In this document: in pieces, positions 22,801 to 36,318 of the stretch
Position numbering within the stretch: position 1 is the first letter of the stretch
Layout: the number at the start of each line of letters is the position of its first letter
Assembly (NCBI RefSeq): GCF_000189635.1
Contig: NW_002476319.1
Coordinates: forward strand, 651,638 to 715,637
Length of the DNA stretch: 64,000 nucleotides
Direction: 5' to 3'
DNA from: Tetrahymena thermophila SB210
Taxonomy: Eukaryota > Ciliophora > Oligohymenophorea > Hymenostomatida > Tetrahymenidae
Notes under the pieces: generated by a model
Told to the model about the DNA's origin: nothing
Seen by the model: the letters and a program-made list of their open reading frames with translations, nothing else
The model's database searches: none
Translations under genes and position numbers: made by a program

Positions 22801-25800
22801 TTATTGACAATCCACTTAAAAAAAATACCATAAATAACAGTTAGAAATCTAATAAACTAGATCCAGGCGTAGAAATATTTTATGAATACTATAAAGTTGA
22901 AGCAACAGGAATTACCATTTCTTACTTTTCATCAATAAATCATCTGAATAATCACCTACGCTTTAAAAATTCGACTAAATATAATGAGATTGTCAACAAT
23001 CCAATAAGAAAAAAAGGAGTAAAAATTTTATTTCTTTTTATAAATTCAAAATCTAATTTTTAAATTTCTAATAGGTAATTCATGATATTGTTGAAAAATT
23101 TAATTATTCCATGGAATTAGGATTGTTGAATCAATATTTCAAAGGCTTATTTCCTCAAATGCCAAACACGACAATGAAGAGCGAAATATCAAATATCACT
23201 CTTAACCTTACTTCATACCTTTACTTTACTCTAAATAAAATATCAGATCTGTTTAAAATGGAAGATGATATCACAAAGGTTTAGGAGTTTCTCTAGCTTG
23301 ATAAAGAGATTTTGATTAAATTTTCTTAAGAAAAGGGCTATTTGATGAAAAGAGGAGACACTTTTAAATCATGGGCAAACTACTATGTTATATTTTCAGG
23401 AAATTTTCTTTATTTCTTTAATAACAGGAATGATGATTACTACACCTACCACATATATTTTAAAAATGCTATCATTAAAGTAGACATTAAAAATCTATTC
23501 TAAAATTACATTTTTAATTTTAAATAAATAAATAAACAAATAGGCTGAATCCAGTTTGGATATCGGAGTTCCTTTTTGCATAAAATTGATAGTTAAAAAT
23601 AAAGAAATTTATTTAGCAGCTAATAATAGTTAAGAATATAGAAAATGGATGAGAGTGCTTACAAAATACTAAGGAATTATCAACTAAGAGAAAGAGAAAA
23701 AGAAGAAACTTCAGCGTGATAAGCTAGATTTCGAAAGTGACCAGTTTCCAAATAATTAAAACACACAAAATTAACAAGAAAACAGCAACCAAATTTAAAA
23801 TAAACTTGAAATAAAATTAAACATATAAAAGTTCAATATTCAAATCCATCAAGATTTCAAAAAGCAATCATCATTAATAGCAAAAAATCACTAAGAGAAT
23901 GATACTTCTTAATGGATGGATATTAATATTGATCTTATTAATTTAGATTTTACGAGTAAGACTTCTGAAACTAATTTGAAGATTAAACTAGGAAGTTTAA
24001 AAGCCATAGATTTTATTCATTTATACCCTCAAGGATTTATAGAAAGCTTAATTTAAAGCTATCCTTTTATAGAAGAGTAAAATTCACAATTGTTCAAAAC
24101 AGATTTTCATTCATTTTAATACTAATTAGCAAAAACAAAAAGTTTTAAAAAAATCTAATGGAATTCGAATTCACTCAAAGAAATTCTAAGCACCCAAGCT
24201 TCAATAATATAGGTTATTTTATTTAATATTTTTCTATAAAGTTTAATAATGAATGCAATTTTTATTGATTAGAAATGGATATTAAAGCTTCAATAGGATC
24301 ACTATTTTTGAATTGGAAACCTGATACATTCAAAAGAATACTACAATTTTTTAACTCGCAGCAGTAAGAAGAGCAAAATTATTAGAAAGATCGCAAAGAA
24401 TAGAGTGTCTAATAAAATTAGCAAAAAACTCATCAATCTTATGCATATAAAGATATATAGTCTTTTGATAATCATAATGATATTCAAGAAAGTAAATACA
24501 AATAATCGATGATGAATAAACCTAAAAACGTTGTCACCAATTCAAGATTAGCTAGTACCCAAAAGAGTGTAAAAAGTAAATTTAACACAAATACTATTGA
24601 AGAAGAAGAACAAACTATTTCTGGTTCCTACGCAGGTGGATCAAAAGCTTAAATTATTTTACCTGAGGAAAACAAGAATAAACAATCAATGAAAATAAAT
24701 ATAAATACATAATTTGAAGAATTGCAAGTGATCCTTATTCATAGAACATCAGATATCAAAAATAATGATGGGCTGCATCAGTTTACTGCTTTAGCAAGAG
24801 TATAGATTTATTATGTTTCTAATTAATATTGTTTTAATAAACATTTTTTTCGTGTTAAAGATTGATATAATCTAAGGGAATTTGTAGGGAAGATTTTACC
24901 CTCAAGAAAAGTATTTAGATGCGAATCTGGGTGATTTATAAGTTATCGACTTAACAAGATATCCTGATACATAAATAATATACAATTAATTTAGTATAGA
25001 AGGATTGAAAATATTTGGTAGAGATGATAATGTGGCTGGTGATGTGATTAAAATTTAATTTGTTAGTTATGATGATGGGTAAAACGGAATTGAAAACAAA
25101 TATACTTTGGAAAACATATATAGTGTAATAGATATTAAAATAAATTAGTTGTACCTTGTTTACTTCTAAAAGCCCTTTCTACGTTTAGTAAACTACTGGT
25201 AGCAGTAATTAATAGCTGTGCTAACTAACAAATATAATACTGACTCAGAGTTAGAAGAGAATAAAAATAATTCAAAAGATCTTCTTTCATAACTTCGAAA
25301 CCCTAAATTTATTAATTACATGATAACAATTGATAAACCAAAAATAGTACTAAAATCTACTCCTTAAACTAATGAATGGATAGAATTAAATTTAGGTTCA
25401 ATCACAATTCAAAACTCAAATTATTAGAAAAAGATAAAAGAGTTAGAAAATGATCGTAAGATTAATTTTATGTGGTGTGAAAAAATTCAAATCGAATGTA
25501 GCGAAATGTCAGTGTTTATGAAATATTCTACCCAAGAGATTAGAGTTTCTGATAACATTCACTTTAATCTCGAGATCGAGACATATCCTTTCTTCACTTA
25601 TTACTCTTAATATTTTAAAAATAAAACAGGTAAATTAAACAATTTTTTCTTAATTGATTTAGTAAATAATTTAAAAATATATTTTAATTATTCAACATAA
25701 TTATTTAAATATTTTTGATTTTAAAAAGCAACAAAGTATTTTTTTTAATCAAATAAGTACAAATATTAGTAGATTTCTTATTATTACCAAAAAAAAATTT

Positions 25801-28800
25801 ATTTAATGATAAATTCTAAAATAAAATAATGGTTAACTGTGTTTAAAAGAAAGTGTAATCACAAACCTAAAAAAAAATGGATAATGTTGCATTAGAAATT
25901 TTTTAATAACATTTGATTTATTGATAGAATTATTTAAATTAAATAATCAAAAAAGCTCATATAAATTTAGTAAATTAATTTGTAAAAGTATTATTGAGGG
26001 GAAATTTTTATGTCGAGTTTTAAAAATTTTTTCAATCATATTTGTAAAAAAATTGGACAAATCTGTCAGTTAAATTTTTTAAAATATCTTAAACCCCCAT
26101 TTTCACTTAAAATAATGAAAATTTATTTATTTTTTCTAAAAATAAAAATTACTTAAACTCTGCTTTTTATTTAATAAGTTAAATTATAAAAAATAAATAG
26201 ATCTAACGAACCAAATAGAGATTTTAGGAAGATCAACTTTAATTAATCTAAAAATATCAAAGCATTAATACTAAACAATAATGAATATCTTAAATTAAAA
26301 TTTAAATTTTGATGATGGGTACGATAAATATTTCATCTTCAACTATGAAGTAAGAAAATAGTAGAGTAGTAAAGTACAAACTTACATTTAGCTAGATTTT
26401 TCAGAAATATCTTTGTATCTTTAAGATTAGAATTCCAAAAAAGATGTTAACGAAGGCTTAATTTCATTCTATTTTTAAGAAACAGGTAATTAAGAGAATT
26501 GCAACTCTTTTAAGCTTAGCATTTAAGATGCAAAATTTATTTACATTTCAGAAGTTAGTGATTATTTTGAAATTGAATTTCATGGAAAGCATTTATTTGG
26601 GTCATATTTTTTAAATAAAAATGAAATTTTCTTGGGAGATCCAGTTTAGGAAGACACTTAAATAGGGTTTTTAGGTGATCTCGGTCCTATTAAATAAAAT
26701 GGTAAGCCAACAGATGAAAAGAAGAAGAAAAATTTAAGAGAAGAAACTAGAAGAGGAACTACCTCAAGCATGAGAAATATGATGAAATCATCATTTGTTT
26801 CTAGATAATCTATTTCTAACAATGTTGATTTAAACTATTCAGAAGAATAAACAATACAAGAATATTTGTAATAAGTTAAAGCTTCAGTTTCTATGATATT
26901 CTACAAAGAAGGAAGTACAAAAATGAGAATAACACTTGCTAACTCAAAGCTATTAATAAACTCATATGTTATATTTTCTATTCTCAACTTTATAAAAACA
27001 GATGAAATTTAAGAATAAAGCAAGAGTGCAAGCAAACAAAGTAAATAAAATAAAATTTTATTTAATATTTAAAACTTTTTTTAATTTAGAAAAAAAGAAC
27101 AAATAACCAGCACCATTTACAATAGATCTGAAAACTAAAAATATTTTAATTGGTGTGTAGAGTGATCCTAAAGAAAAATAAATCATCGTACTTTCAGGTA
27201 AAATTTTTGTCGTTTTAACTTTAACTAATTAATAAGAATGAATCAATTAGGTACTGTGAAAGTGCTCTATGAAAAAGACACTCTAAATACCAATCACATT
27301 GATTACCATAACGAATAAGAAGGTGTAGAAGATAGAGAAGAAGATGAATCTATTGCTCATTTGTCTAACTATTAGATGGAATAACTTCAGAATACATCAC
27401 TTAAGATAAGTGCTAAGAAACTGGAAGTATCAAACATACAAGTTAAGGATTTATATGAAAAAAGCAGCTAAATCTAACTTAAAAAGAGAAATATCATGAA
27501 ACCAACTGAATTTAGATTGATTCATTCGCAATTTTCTTGCGATTGCTAAGAAGAAGTTAAATTAATATAAAACACTAAGTTTTTTATTGGTAAAGCAAAC
27601 TGTCATTTATCTTACAAAGTAAATTATCAAGCTTTTAAATTAAAATAATAACAAAATTTTGTTGTTTTTAAATAGGATTTAGATCTTCTCTACACAACAC
27701 TTAAGTTTCAAAAAGCTCTTAAGGAAAATGCAAAGTAGTATCTTGGTTATTTCGATAATTTAGTTAATAATAAAGATAATGAATCTGAGATTATTAGTAT
27801 TGGTAGTATCGCTTAGAAAGTGAATAACACCTTTTAACCACAACCTTAAATAATCACATCCGAAATGGTTGATTCAAATAACAGAAGCTACTAAGTAGAT
27901 GATGCATAATTAAGCTTAGCTGCTGCTGCTAAAAGAACAAACTTCACTAAAAAGCAAACTATTTTCATGGAAAAGTTAAATGATAATAAATTACAGCCTA
28001 TAAATTAGAATTCTTCTCAAATTATAAAGAGCCAAAAAATAAATTCTAATAATATCATTAGTGGAGCTTCAATAGTAAATGTGAACAGAACTTTCAACTA
28101 AAATGGCCAATCAAAAAAATAAACTTCTGGAGTAATTTTTTCTATTTTAAAAATAATCAAATAAATTTATCAATTTTATTTTAGGAGAATTCTCAGCTAT
28201 CCAAGTCACAACTAAGTAAAAAAAATGATAAGCCCATCTAAAACTTCAGATTAATTGTAGAGTCTGTAGAAGTCCTTATTATAAATGATTTAAATTAGTC
28301 ATTTATACCAATGATGCACTTAAATTTTTAGCTTTTTCCTGAAATATTGTACACTTTAGAGAATGGTCTTGGAAAGGTAGAAGGCGTTTGTATTTTTGAG
28401 ATAGAGTATTTCAATCCCTCAGTAGGTAAAATGGAACCTATAATAGAAGAAGCAAGTTTTAAAATGATGTATATATTTAATGAGGAAAAAAACTAAAAAA
28501 TCTTAGATATAGAGCAAAATTAGAATGATAAGTTTGGAATAAAGCCACTAATAAACATGAATATTTCTGATAGAATGATTGCAGTCTTATATAAAAGCTT
28601 TAAGTATTGGAGAAAGAGATTTCAATAGAATTCGTAGAAAATAAATATGGATAACCATCAAGCTGAAATACCATTTAACTTTGAACAGTCTATGATAAAT
28701 AGCTTAGCAATTAATCCAAGCAATTTCTTCCACAGACAATAAACTAAATTTATCACTTCAAGTGCTGAAAATCATTAATAAAAAGAATATGTTACTCTTT

Positions 28801-31800
28801 TTTCATTCTATAACATGACAGGCTATACAATCATAGTCAAAAAATTACAACAAGACTAAAAAGGTAAACTCACATTTATAAATAATTTATTTTTATAATT
28901 AATTAAACAAAAAATTTATTAGTAAAATGAATTTTGCAAAAATAATTTATTATTAATAAAATGAATAATTTAGCAAATATTTGTTATTAATAAAATAAAT
29001 TTAATATAAAATTTTTAACAATTTAAGTTGATTTTAAAATAAAATTAACTAAAGGAAGAAATAAATACACAAAAATTTTTCATACTAATTTTATTGGATT
29101 TATGGATCTATATTAAAGAGTATAATTTAAAAATATTACTTAGCTTAAACAATTAGAATCGAATCTGGATAAACACTAAATTTTTAGATAGAATCAGATC
29201 AAGAGAACTTTGCTAAAACATTTGAATCACATTATTCTGTTATGGTTTAATTTGAAACTAGAGGATACTAAACATTTTATATTTATGATATAAAATCTGA
29301 TAGAGAAAGGCAAGATGTGTATCTCTGGTAATAAAAAAGAATTCAGGATGAGAATTTTGGAGATATCAGCTATTTAGAAGAAAAGCAAAAAGAAGAAATC
29401 GAAAACAATAAAATTATTTAATAAAATTTTAACAAGCAATATATAGACAATTACACCTTCAAGAAATACCAGCACCACTTCTTTTTATCTTAAATTGAAT
29501 TGGTTGATGTTAGAAAAACTATTATTTTAAGTTCTTGTTATGTTATTTAAAATTTTTTGCAATTCAAAGTCAAGGTATTTATTTTTTGATTTGATTTATT
29601 TTATTCTCTGTTTTTTGGTAAAATCATAATTAAAAATTTTATTTATTACTTTTAGGTCAAGTTAGAAAATAAAAATGTTGGAAGCTTCTCGTTTGAAATA
29701 AAACCTAAAAAAATTGGAGCCATCCCATTAGAGTTTATGGATGAATTAACTTATATTTCTATTTAAGGAAACCCAAAAAATAATTGTAAAGCATTTTGAT
29801 TTTTTTATTTTACTTTTAAAATAAGAATTAATTATTTTAATATAGAGAGTATTTCAGAGTACAGCAGACCTTAAAGCTTGATCGAATTATACTAATTGGG
29901 TTTTAACTAGTCGAAAGAAATTTATCATCACCCAATGGTTTGTCTAGTTAGAAAATAATATGATACTGTTATGAAAGACAGAGTTATACTTGTCTTCGAT
30001 ACACTTATAACTTTCTAAAATTTATTACCTCTGCCTTTAAATATAAGTATTCAGTATTTAAAAACTGAATAATCTAGGATTACGCAAATAGAAAATGCTA
30101 GAAGAATGTTTGATTAGGAATAACACCGTTACTCAACAGGAGATTAAATAAACTTGCTTCCTTAATAATTGTATTAAGAGAATTATGCTTCATATTCTTC
30201 TCAGATAGATATAAAGGCTTGGGTTGTTGGTTTCTTTAAGAGCTAATCATTCCTTGTTTACTAAAGAGGAGCTAAAGAGAATACTTATCCAAGATAGCTA
30301 ATTATTAAAGATTCAAAAGAAAAAGTAGCATTATTTTCTGGAGATATTTATTTATTTATTTATTATTTTTAATCAAAGGAATAAATAATCAACATTGAGA
30401 GAGAGTTTGATGGAGGAAGTGTGAGAATAAAATTTTATTGCAAAATGTGTATTATAAACACAACAGGTTTGGATCTGATTGTTTATAGAGTTGATGGATA
30501 AAAATACGATATAATTTAGGGACAATAGAATGAAATGCTGAAACTTGAAGAATCTAACAATTCAAATCACTATTTCGCTAATGTTGACTAATCGTCTCAG
30601 CATTCTGAATAATCATTTTTATCAAATAAGCTCAAAAAATAGAAATCATTATTTGAGAACTATTAAATAGAATAAGAGTCAATTTAGGAAGACTAAGTAA
30701 ATGAAGATAGTATGATTCATTAACATTCAAAATATGATCAATTTTTCCATAGAGTCATACTTTTAAATGAAACAGATGAGAAGCTTGCTCTTTCTTTCAA
30801 ATAAATAGAATTCATTTAAAAAAAGACAGAGAAAAACATAGACGAAAATTTGTTTATTCAGTTTTCTGTTAAGAGTATAAATATAAAGGAATAAGATTTC
30901 ATCGATTTGAAAATAATGACTCCAGATCAGGCAAATTATTAGTCTTAATAAAATTTAAATTAAAATTAGAAGCAAGTTTTCTAGTATGATTTAGCTCTTA
31001 AGTTTAATTAACACAAACTCAACAACACTAGCTTATACACAAAAATTCTTACCATAATACCAAAAATTGTTATTGTTAATAAATCTACCATAAACTTTTA
31101 AGTAAGAAAATATTTATTTTTTCTTAAATATTAAAATTACCTTTTTATTAAATAGATCAAATAGTTTGGGACAGAATCAACTTATATACTTCCTACTAAA
31201 AAGAGAATAATTTAAAAATGGGAACATAATGCAAAACAAACCTTGCAAATAAGGCCTAATGATAAATATGAATGGTCAGGAGAAATAGCTGTTGAATTTA
31301 TAAAAACTTACCACTTTTACTGCCATAAAAAAATTGATTCTTAATCTGAAACAGAAAAAAACTATGATGATTATATATTTATGAATGCTTCAGTTGAGTA
31401 AGGAGGACCAATAACATATGTTATGATAAGGGATGTATAAGAAGATAATATACCTTATCTTTTTATAAATAATTGTTCTGAAATTTTGATAAAAATAAAA
31501 TAGCTAAATAAAGAAGCAGTTCCATAAACCTCTAAATAAAATTTATCTCAACCTAAGTTGTCACATTTTTCTAATAGTTAGATTAAAAAGTCAACATATT
31601 TACCTTTTGATAAAAAAAAGAATTAATTTAATAAATTTATAATTTATCCAAATAAGAATACAAATTTTGCATGGTAAAATCCTTGCTAGGAGAGCAAAGT
31701 ACAAGTCAAGTAAAATAGTTGATTAATTTGCTATCAACTTAATAAATATTTTATTTTTAATAAAAAAGGTTTTATTTATTTAACAAAGACGAAAAGCTAA

Positions 31801-34718
31801 AAGTTTAACCTATCATAATAGATCTACAGAGCATTAACTTCGAAGACCACATAGTTTGTGAACTAGTGTATGGAAATAGGATTATGAGGATTTAATAAAA
31901 TACAAGCTTTAAAGGAATGACAAGAATTATTACATTCTCAGAATTTTTTGGGAACTTCACAAACCCAAAAAATAAATCTATTAATATAATGCCATTTACT
32001 TAATCAGTGATTTAAAGCATAGATTAAAATTAAAGCATGCTAAATTCATAAGATGAAATTAATTCTATGGACTAAATAGGAGAGGGAGGTTTCTCTTTGA
32101 ACCTCAAGATTAGGGAAATAGGAGTTTCCTTTATAGCTAATCATGGTGGAAAGAACAAAGAATTAAATTATATCCTTTTCAAAAACATAGAAACTTCTTT
32201 TATCTAAAACAAAGACATTAGAGATATATCTTTAAATATCAAATATTTTCAAATAGACAACAATACAGACTAGGATTCTATTACACCAATTAATGTCACA
32301 CCCCAGTTATACAGGTCTATCATGGAAAACGATGAAAATAAAGTTTTTTGCTTTAAAATGAAACAAAACCATTAAGCCTAAGCTGTAAACTTTTCAATAC
32401 ATTTCCTTTTAAATTAATTAAATTTTAATAAAAAAAATTTATTTATTAAAAAACAAAAAAAATAATGTAGCTTATTATTATTAAAAAACTTTTTAACATT
32501 TAAAAAAAAAACAAAGAAAAATTAAATTTAAAATCAATTTATTTATATTTTAGATAAATTTAAATTCAAACGATTAATATTTAATATAAATTTAAATAAA
32601 TTTCTTTTTAATTTTGTTAAAAATTTTTAAATTCTTCTTTAATTTCAAATTTATAAAATTCTTTGAAATAAAAAATTATCAAAAAAAAAATATTTGATAA
32701 AAAATTTCATTCAGCTTTTATAAATTTCACTTTTATTTTTTAAGAAATAAAAAATTAATTTTTTTAATAAAAGATTTCGATAATACAAAATTTTGAATTG
32801 AATATAGCACCACTCAAGTTTAAAATAGATTAGGAATATTTGCAAACTATTATAGATGTAAATAATAATATTAGTCGTATAATAGAAGAAATGATTGATG
32901 ATGAGGAAGATGAGTTTAATGTCAAATACACAATTACAAAATATTTGTTTGAGCAGTAAAAAAAGAGGGTAATTATTTTTTAGTCTTTGATTTATTTTCT
33001 AAAGTTTTAATTTAACTTGAAATATCTTACTTATAGAGCTTGATGGAAAAAGATATACTTAAGAAAGAAGAATTTGATTAGCATGCATCATTTTTTGAAG
33101 ATTGGAGATTCCATGATCTGCCTGAGGTATCTTCTGGTATTTATATTAAGAATCTCTAAATAGGAAAAATTCTTGTTGGACTTTCATATCATCCTTCGTT
33201 TATATCTGAGCCTGATTCTTATCTCCTGCTAAATACATTTGCTAGCGTTTTAGGAACAGCAATTGGAAATGTAGATGATGCACCTTTGAAAATAAAGAAA
33301 TACATTATGAAAGAGGTTTATGATAGCCAGAGCGGGATTAAGAATTAAATTCTTAAAAACTACAAATCATAAGCATTTAGATAATTATTTAGAATTTTAG
33401 GATCTTTTGAAATTATTGGTAAATATTTTATAAAAATAAAGAGAAATAAATTATATTATTTTTATAGGAAATCCTGTTGGCTTTTACAATAAAATAGTAG
33501 ATGGATTTTAGGAGTTAGTAGAAAAACCTATAGAAGGAATATAATAAGGTCCCGTTGAATTTGGAATTGGTATTACTGAAGGTACAAGTTCTTTGCTAAA
33601 AAATGGAGTTGCTGGTACTTTCTAATCTTTGAATAAAATGACAGGAACAATAAGCACTGGTGTATCCAAAATGACCATGGTATTTTAAATTATTTTTAAA
33701 ATAATGAATAAAATGTTGTTATTGGATTTAAATTTAATAATTTTTTTGAATAGGACAAATAATATCAAGAAAAACGAAGAAGATTTATGATGAAGTAGCC
33801 TTAAAATGCAATAGATGGAATAGAATAAGCTGGTATTTCAATATTCAGAGGATTTTAGGAAGGTAAATTTATAAAATTTTTAAGGTTATTAATTTTAAAA
33901 AATAAATAGGTATAGTTGGAATTGTTGAATAACCATTAGAAGGTGCTGAAAAAGATGGTGTTACAGGATTCTTGTTAGGAACAGTAAAGGGGTTAACAGG
34001 AGCTATTGTGAAACCAATTACTGGTATTTTAGATGCAACTTCAAAAACCGCAGAGGGCTTATCTAATACAGTTACTCATTTCGATGATAAAGCTAATGAC
34101 GAAAGAAATAGACTTCCTAGAACATTTTACGATTTTATGGGGTATTACAAAAGATACTGCTTGAGTGATGCTCAATTTAGCCTTTTGTGCTATAACTTTC
34201 CTAAGCTAAGAGATCTTCATATAATAGATAGTATAAAGATATCTGGAGATAATTATTTAGGAATAGCCAGAGAGAAAATTATCATTTATAACAATAAAAA
34301 ATTGAAAATAGTCAGAATTATTGATCCTATAATGATAGGAGAAATTTAAACAGAGAGAAACTTCTTAAAACGTAGTGATGACTAAATTTAATTCTAAGAA
34401 GATAAAGTAAGCACTAAAATGAATAAAAACGAGTATTTACTTCATTCACAATTAACTAAGGAAGATATTTATAAAATAACAGTAAAATATTTTTACTAAA
34501 GTGAACTTTCAAATATTAAGTAATATGCTACAAACTAAGAACAAGAATTAGATAGTGATTAAATTGAGCTTTTTATATAAGGAGAAGAAAATAGCTATCA
34601 GATTGTGTCTAAACTCAAAATGGTTAAGCATAAAGACGAAATTTATAATAACAAGATAAATTTCGAAGGATCAGATTTTGGAGCTTTAAGTCCAAAAAAA
34701 TAAGACAGCTTTTAATGA
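19843..34718 (+). CDS. VPS13: VPS13-family bridge-like lipid transfer protein
   Basis: Giant rod-shaped protein that in other eukaryotes moves bulk lipid between membranes at contact sites. It starts at ATG 19843 with a Chorein_N domain (MLGNIIEKILKSYLGQYL, then FSGKFKVENVRIKQE) and ends at TGA 34716-34718. The N-terminal groove region includes LAAVVVDNIEICIKNVHLRFE. An internal PH domain is encoded at about 23330-23670 (GYLMKRGDTFKSWANYYVIF ... EYRKWMRVL). VAB-type beta repeats lie around 29440-31330 (TIILSSCYVIQNFLQFKVK; VNKSTINFQIK). The conserved VPS13 C-terminus (IGNVDDAPLKI, ILGSFEIIGNPVGFYNK, GTVKGLTGAIVKPITG) is at about 33230-34050, then a beta-rich tail. About two dozen introns; the longest are 25630-26227, near 28866-29156, and about 32390-32800. 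I estimate roughly 4,000 residues. Internal splices were not all verified. Confidence 0.92.
28914..28998. repeat. Imperfect AT-rich repeat inside a VPS13 intron
   Basis: Two to three imperfect copies of a unit like TTATTARTAAAATGAAT followed by TTTGCAAAAATAATT, about 40 nt long, within the intron near 28866-29156. It probably arose by slippage; no function is suggested. Confidence 0.45.
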
Positions 34719-35185
34719 ATGAATGAATAAAATAATCAAAAGAATAATTTTTTATTTCAACAAATCTAAATAAAGAAAAAGAAAATTTAGATAATTTAAA
34801 AATAAATTCAAGCTGAATAATAACAGCTTTATTAATAATAGTTAAATCTATCTAAATATAAGTTTAAATATTTCAATTTACAATATAATTATAATATTCT
34901 AAAAAGTATAAGTGTTTATTTGTTTGTTATTTGTTATTTTATAAAATACATATTTTTATAATTAACAAAAAATTTAACTAAATGTTATTCCTCAAATAAT
35001 TAAATAAATTAATCAATTCATAGATTTATTATTTTTATTTTAATAAACAAAATTAGATAATCAAAAAAGTAAAACTTATAAAATTTATAGCGAGTCAAAA
35101 TGGCAAATAAAAATAGCTTAATATTTGATAGCATGATGGTAACCTTTTAAGAAATATTGAAATAGTATTAAATAAACTTTTAATT
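34719..35185. other. Intergenic
   Basis: About 470 AT-rich bases between the VPS13 stop and the MYCBP-like ORF. Codons from about 35128 to 35185 are open in the downstream frame (HDGNLLRNIEIVLNKLL), so the small gene may have an upstream exon here, perhaps starting at the ATG near 35100. Confidence 0.5.
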
Positions 35186-35521
35186 ATGTTAAATGAAAAA
35201 TAGGAAGAAAAAATGAATCATCATTCGGGCTAGAAAAGTAATTTGCATAGCTAATTTGATCTGAATTATAGTTAGATAGATTAAAAGAACTCGCACTATA
35301 TAAATATAAATTAATCTAATCCTGTGTAGCTAGATAAAAAATAAAAGCACGTCCAAAAAGAATATTATAATTATTTGGAAAACACTGGTATAAAGCCTGC
35401 TTTTGAAATTGTATTTAATGAGATTGTAGGAAATAATATAAAGGAAGATTAAGTTTTTTAGTATGCTGCAAACAGACTAAGAGAAATTGGCTAAAAATTA
35501 AAAGAAGTTGAACAACTATGA
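35186..35521 (+). CDS. Small protein with C-terminal MYCBP/DPY30-like helical segment
   Basis: A 111-residue ORF from ATG 35186 (MLNEKQEEKMNHHSG) to TGA 35519-35521, unbroken except for Gln-coding TAA/TAG. The N-terminal half is polar and low-complexity. The C-terminal half (EYYNYLENTGIKPAFEIVF, then QVFQYAANRLREIGQKLKEV) has the short helix-helix pattern of c-Myc-binding protein (MYCBP, FAP174 in Chlamydomonas cilia) and DPY30-like docking proteins. Those are small adaptors for AKAP-type amphipathic helices. The match is by pattern only. The frame stays open upstream, so the true start may be in an earlier exon. A cilium role is inference. Confidence 0.5.
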
Positions 35522-36318
35522 AAATTAAAAACAATAAAAAAATTTAATTTATTAAAGTATGCAATAGATTTAAAGTTAGAGCTAAGTAAGTTGATTTTTT
35601 ATAAACATCAACTTAAAATTAACTAACTTTCTTACTATTATCATTTAAAACCAATATCAATAAGATAATTACAAAATTTAGTATTTGAAAATCTTATAAA
35701 TACATATTATTAAAATTATATATTCTTATGTCAATTAATAAGATTTTAAAACAAGTTAAATTACTCATTAAAAAACTCATTCTTACTTTGTTAAATATCA
35801 TTAACATTTTAAAAAAATAAATACTATAAATTAGTTATTATAAAAACAATTCAAATGATTGAAAAAAATTAGTTTAGTTAAATTACAAATAAAATATTTA
35901 TTAAATTTATGTCAAATATTTCACCAAATTTTTAAAATAAAATAAATATCTAACATTTCACTTCTATAGAAAGCACTTTATCTACTTTAATTGGGTTGCA
36001 AACCAAAAAATTTCTTCTTTTAAATTGTTTGATCAACTTATTTTTTTAATTTTTAGTTTTGAAAATAATCAATTATGAATTATGGTAGGAGGTTATAGAA
36101 AGTTCCACAAAAATATTGTACTCCCTCCACTCCTTCCACTTAACAGAGTTTTAAATTGATCTTATTTTAACATTTAAATATTTAAAAATAACTTAAATAT
36201 TGTTTAACTTTTTTGAAATAACATAAAAGTTGTATTGAATAATATTATATTTTAGATATTTGAAAATAATTTAATGGTATATGATGCCACAGCAATATTA
36301 AGATCATAAAATAAAAAC
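35522..36318. other. Intergenic between convergent genes, with one candidate small ORF
   Basis: About 800 bases, almost pure A/T from 35522 to 36060. After that comes a locally less AT-rich patch at about 36084-36145 with purine-rich GGTAGGAGG and pyrimidine-rich CTCCCTCCACTCC stretches. The candidate ORF there is listed separately. Confidence 0.5.
36075..36263 (+). CDS. Candidate small ORF, unknown
   Basis: ATG 36075 to TGA 36261-36263, 62 residues. The first 25 (MNYGRRLQKVPQKYC, then a TPSTPST stretch) look coding in composition and the base content rises there; the rest is low-complexity. It lies just before the 3' end of the WDR83-like gene on the other strand. It could be the first exon of a gene, a small peptide gene, or chance. 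No family recognised. Confidence 0.25.
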
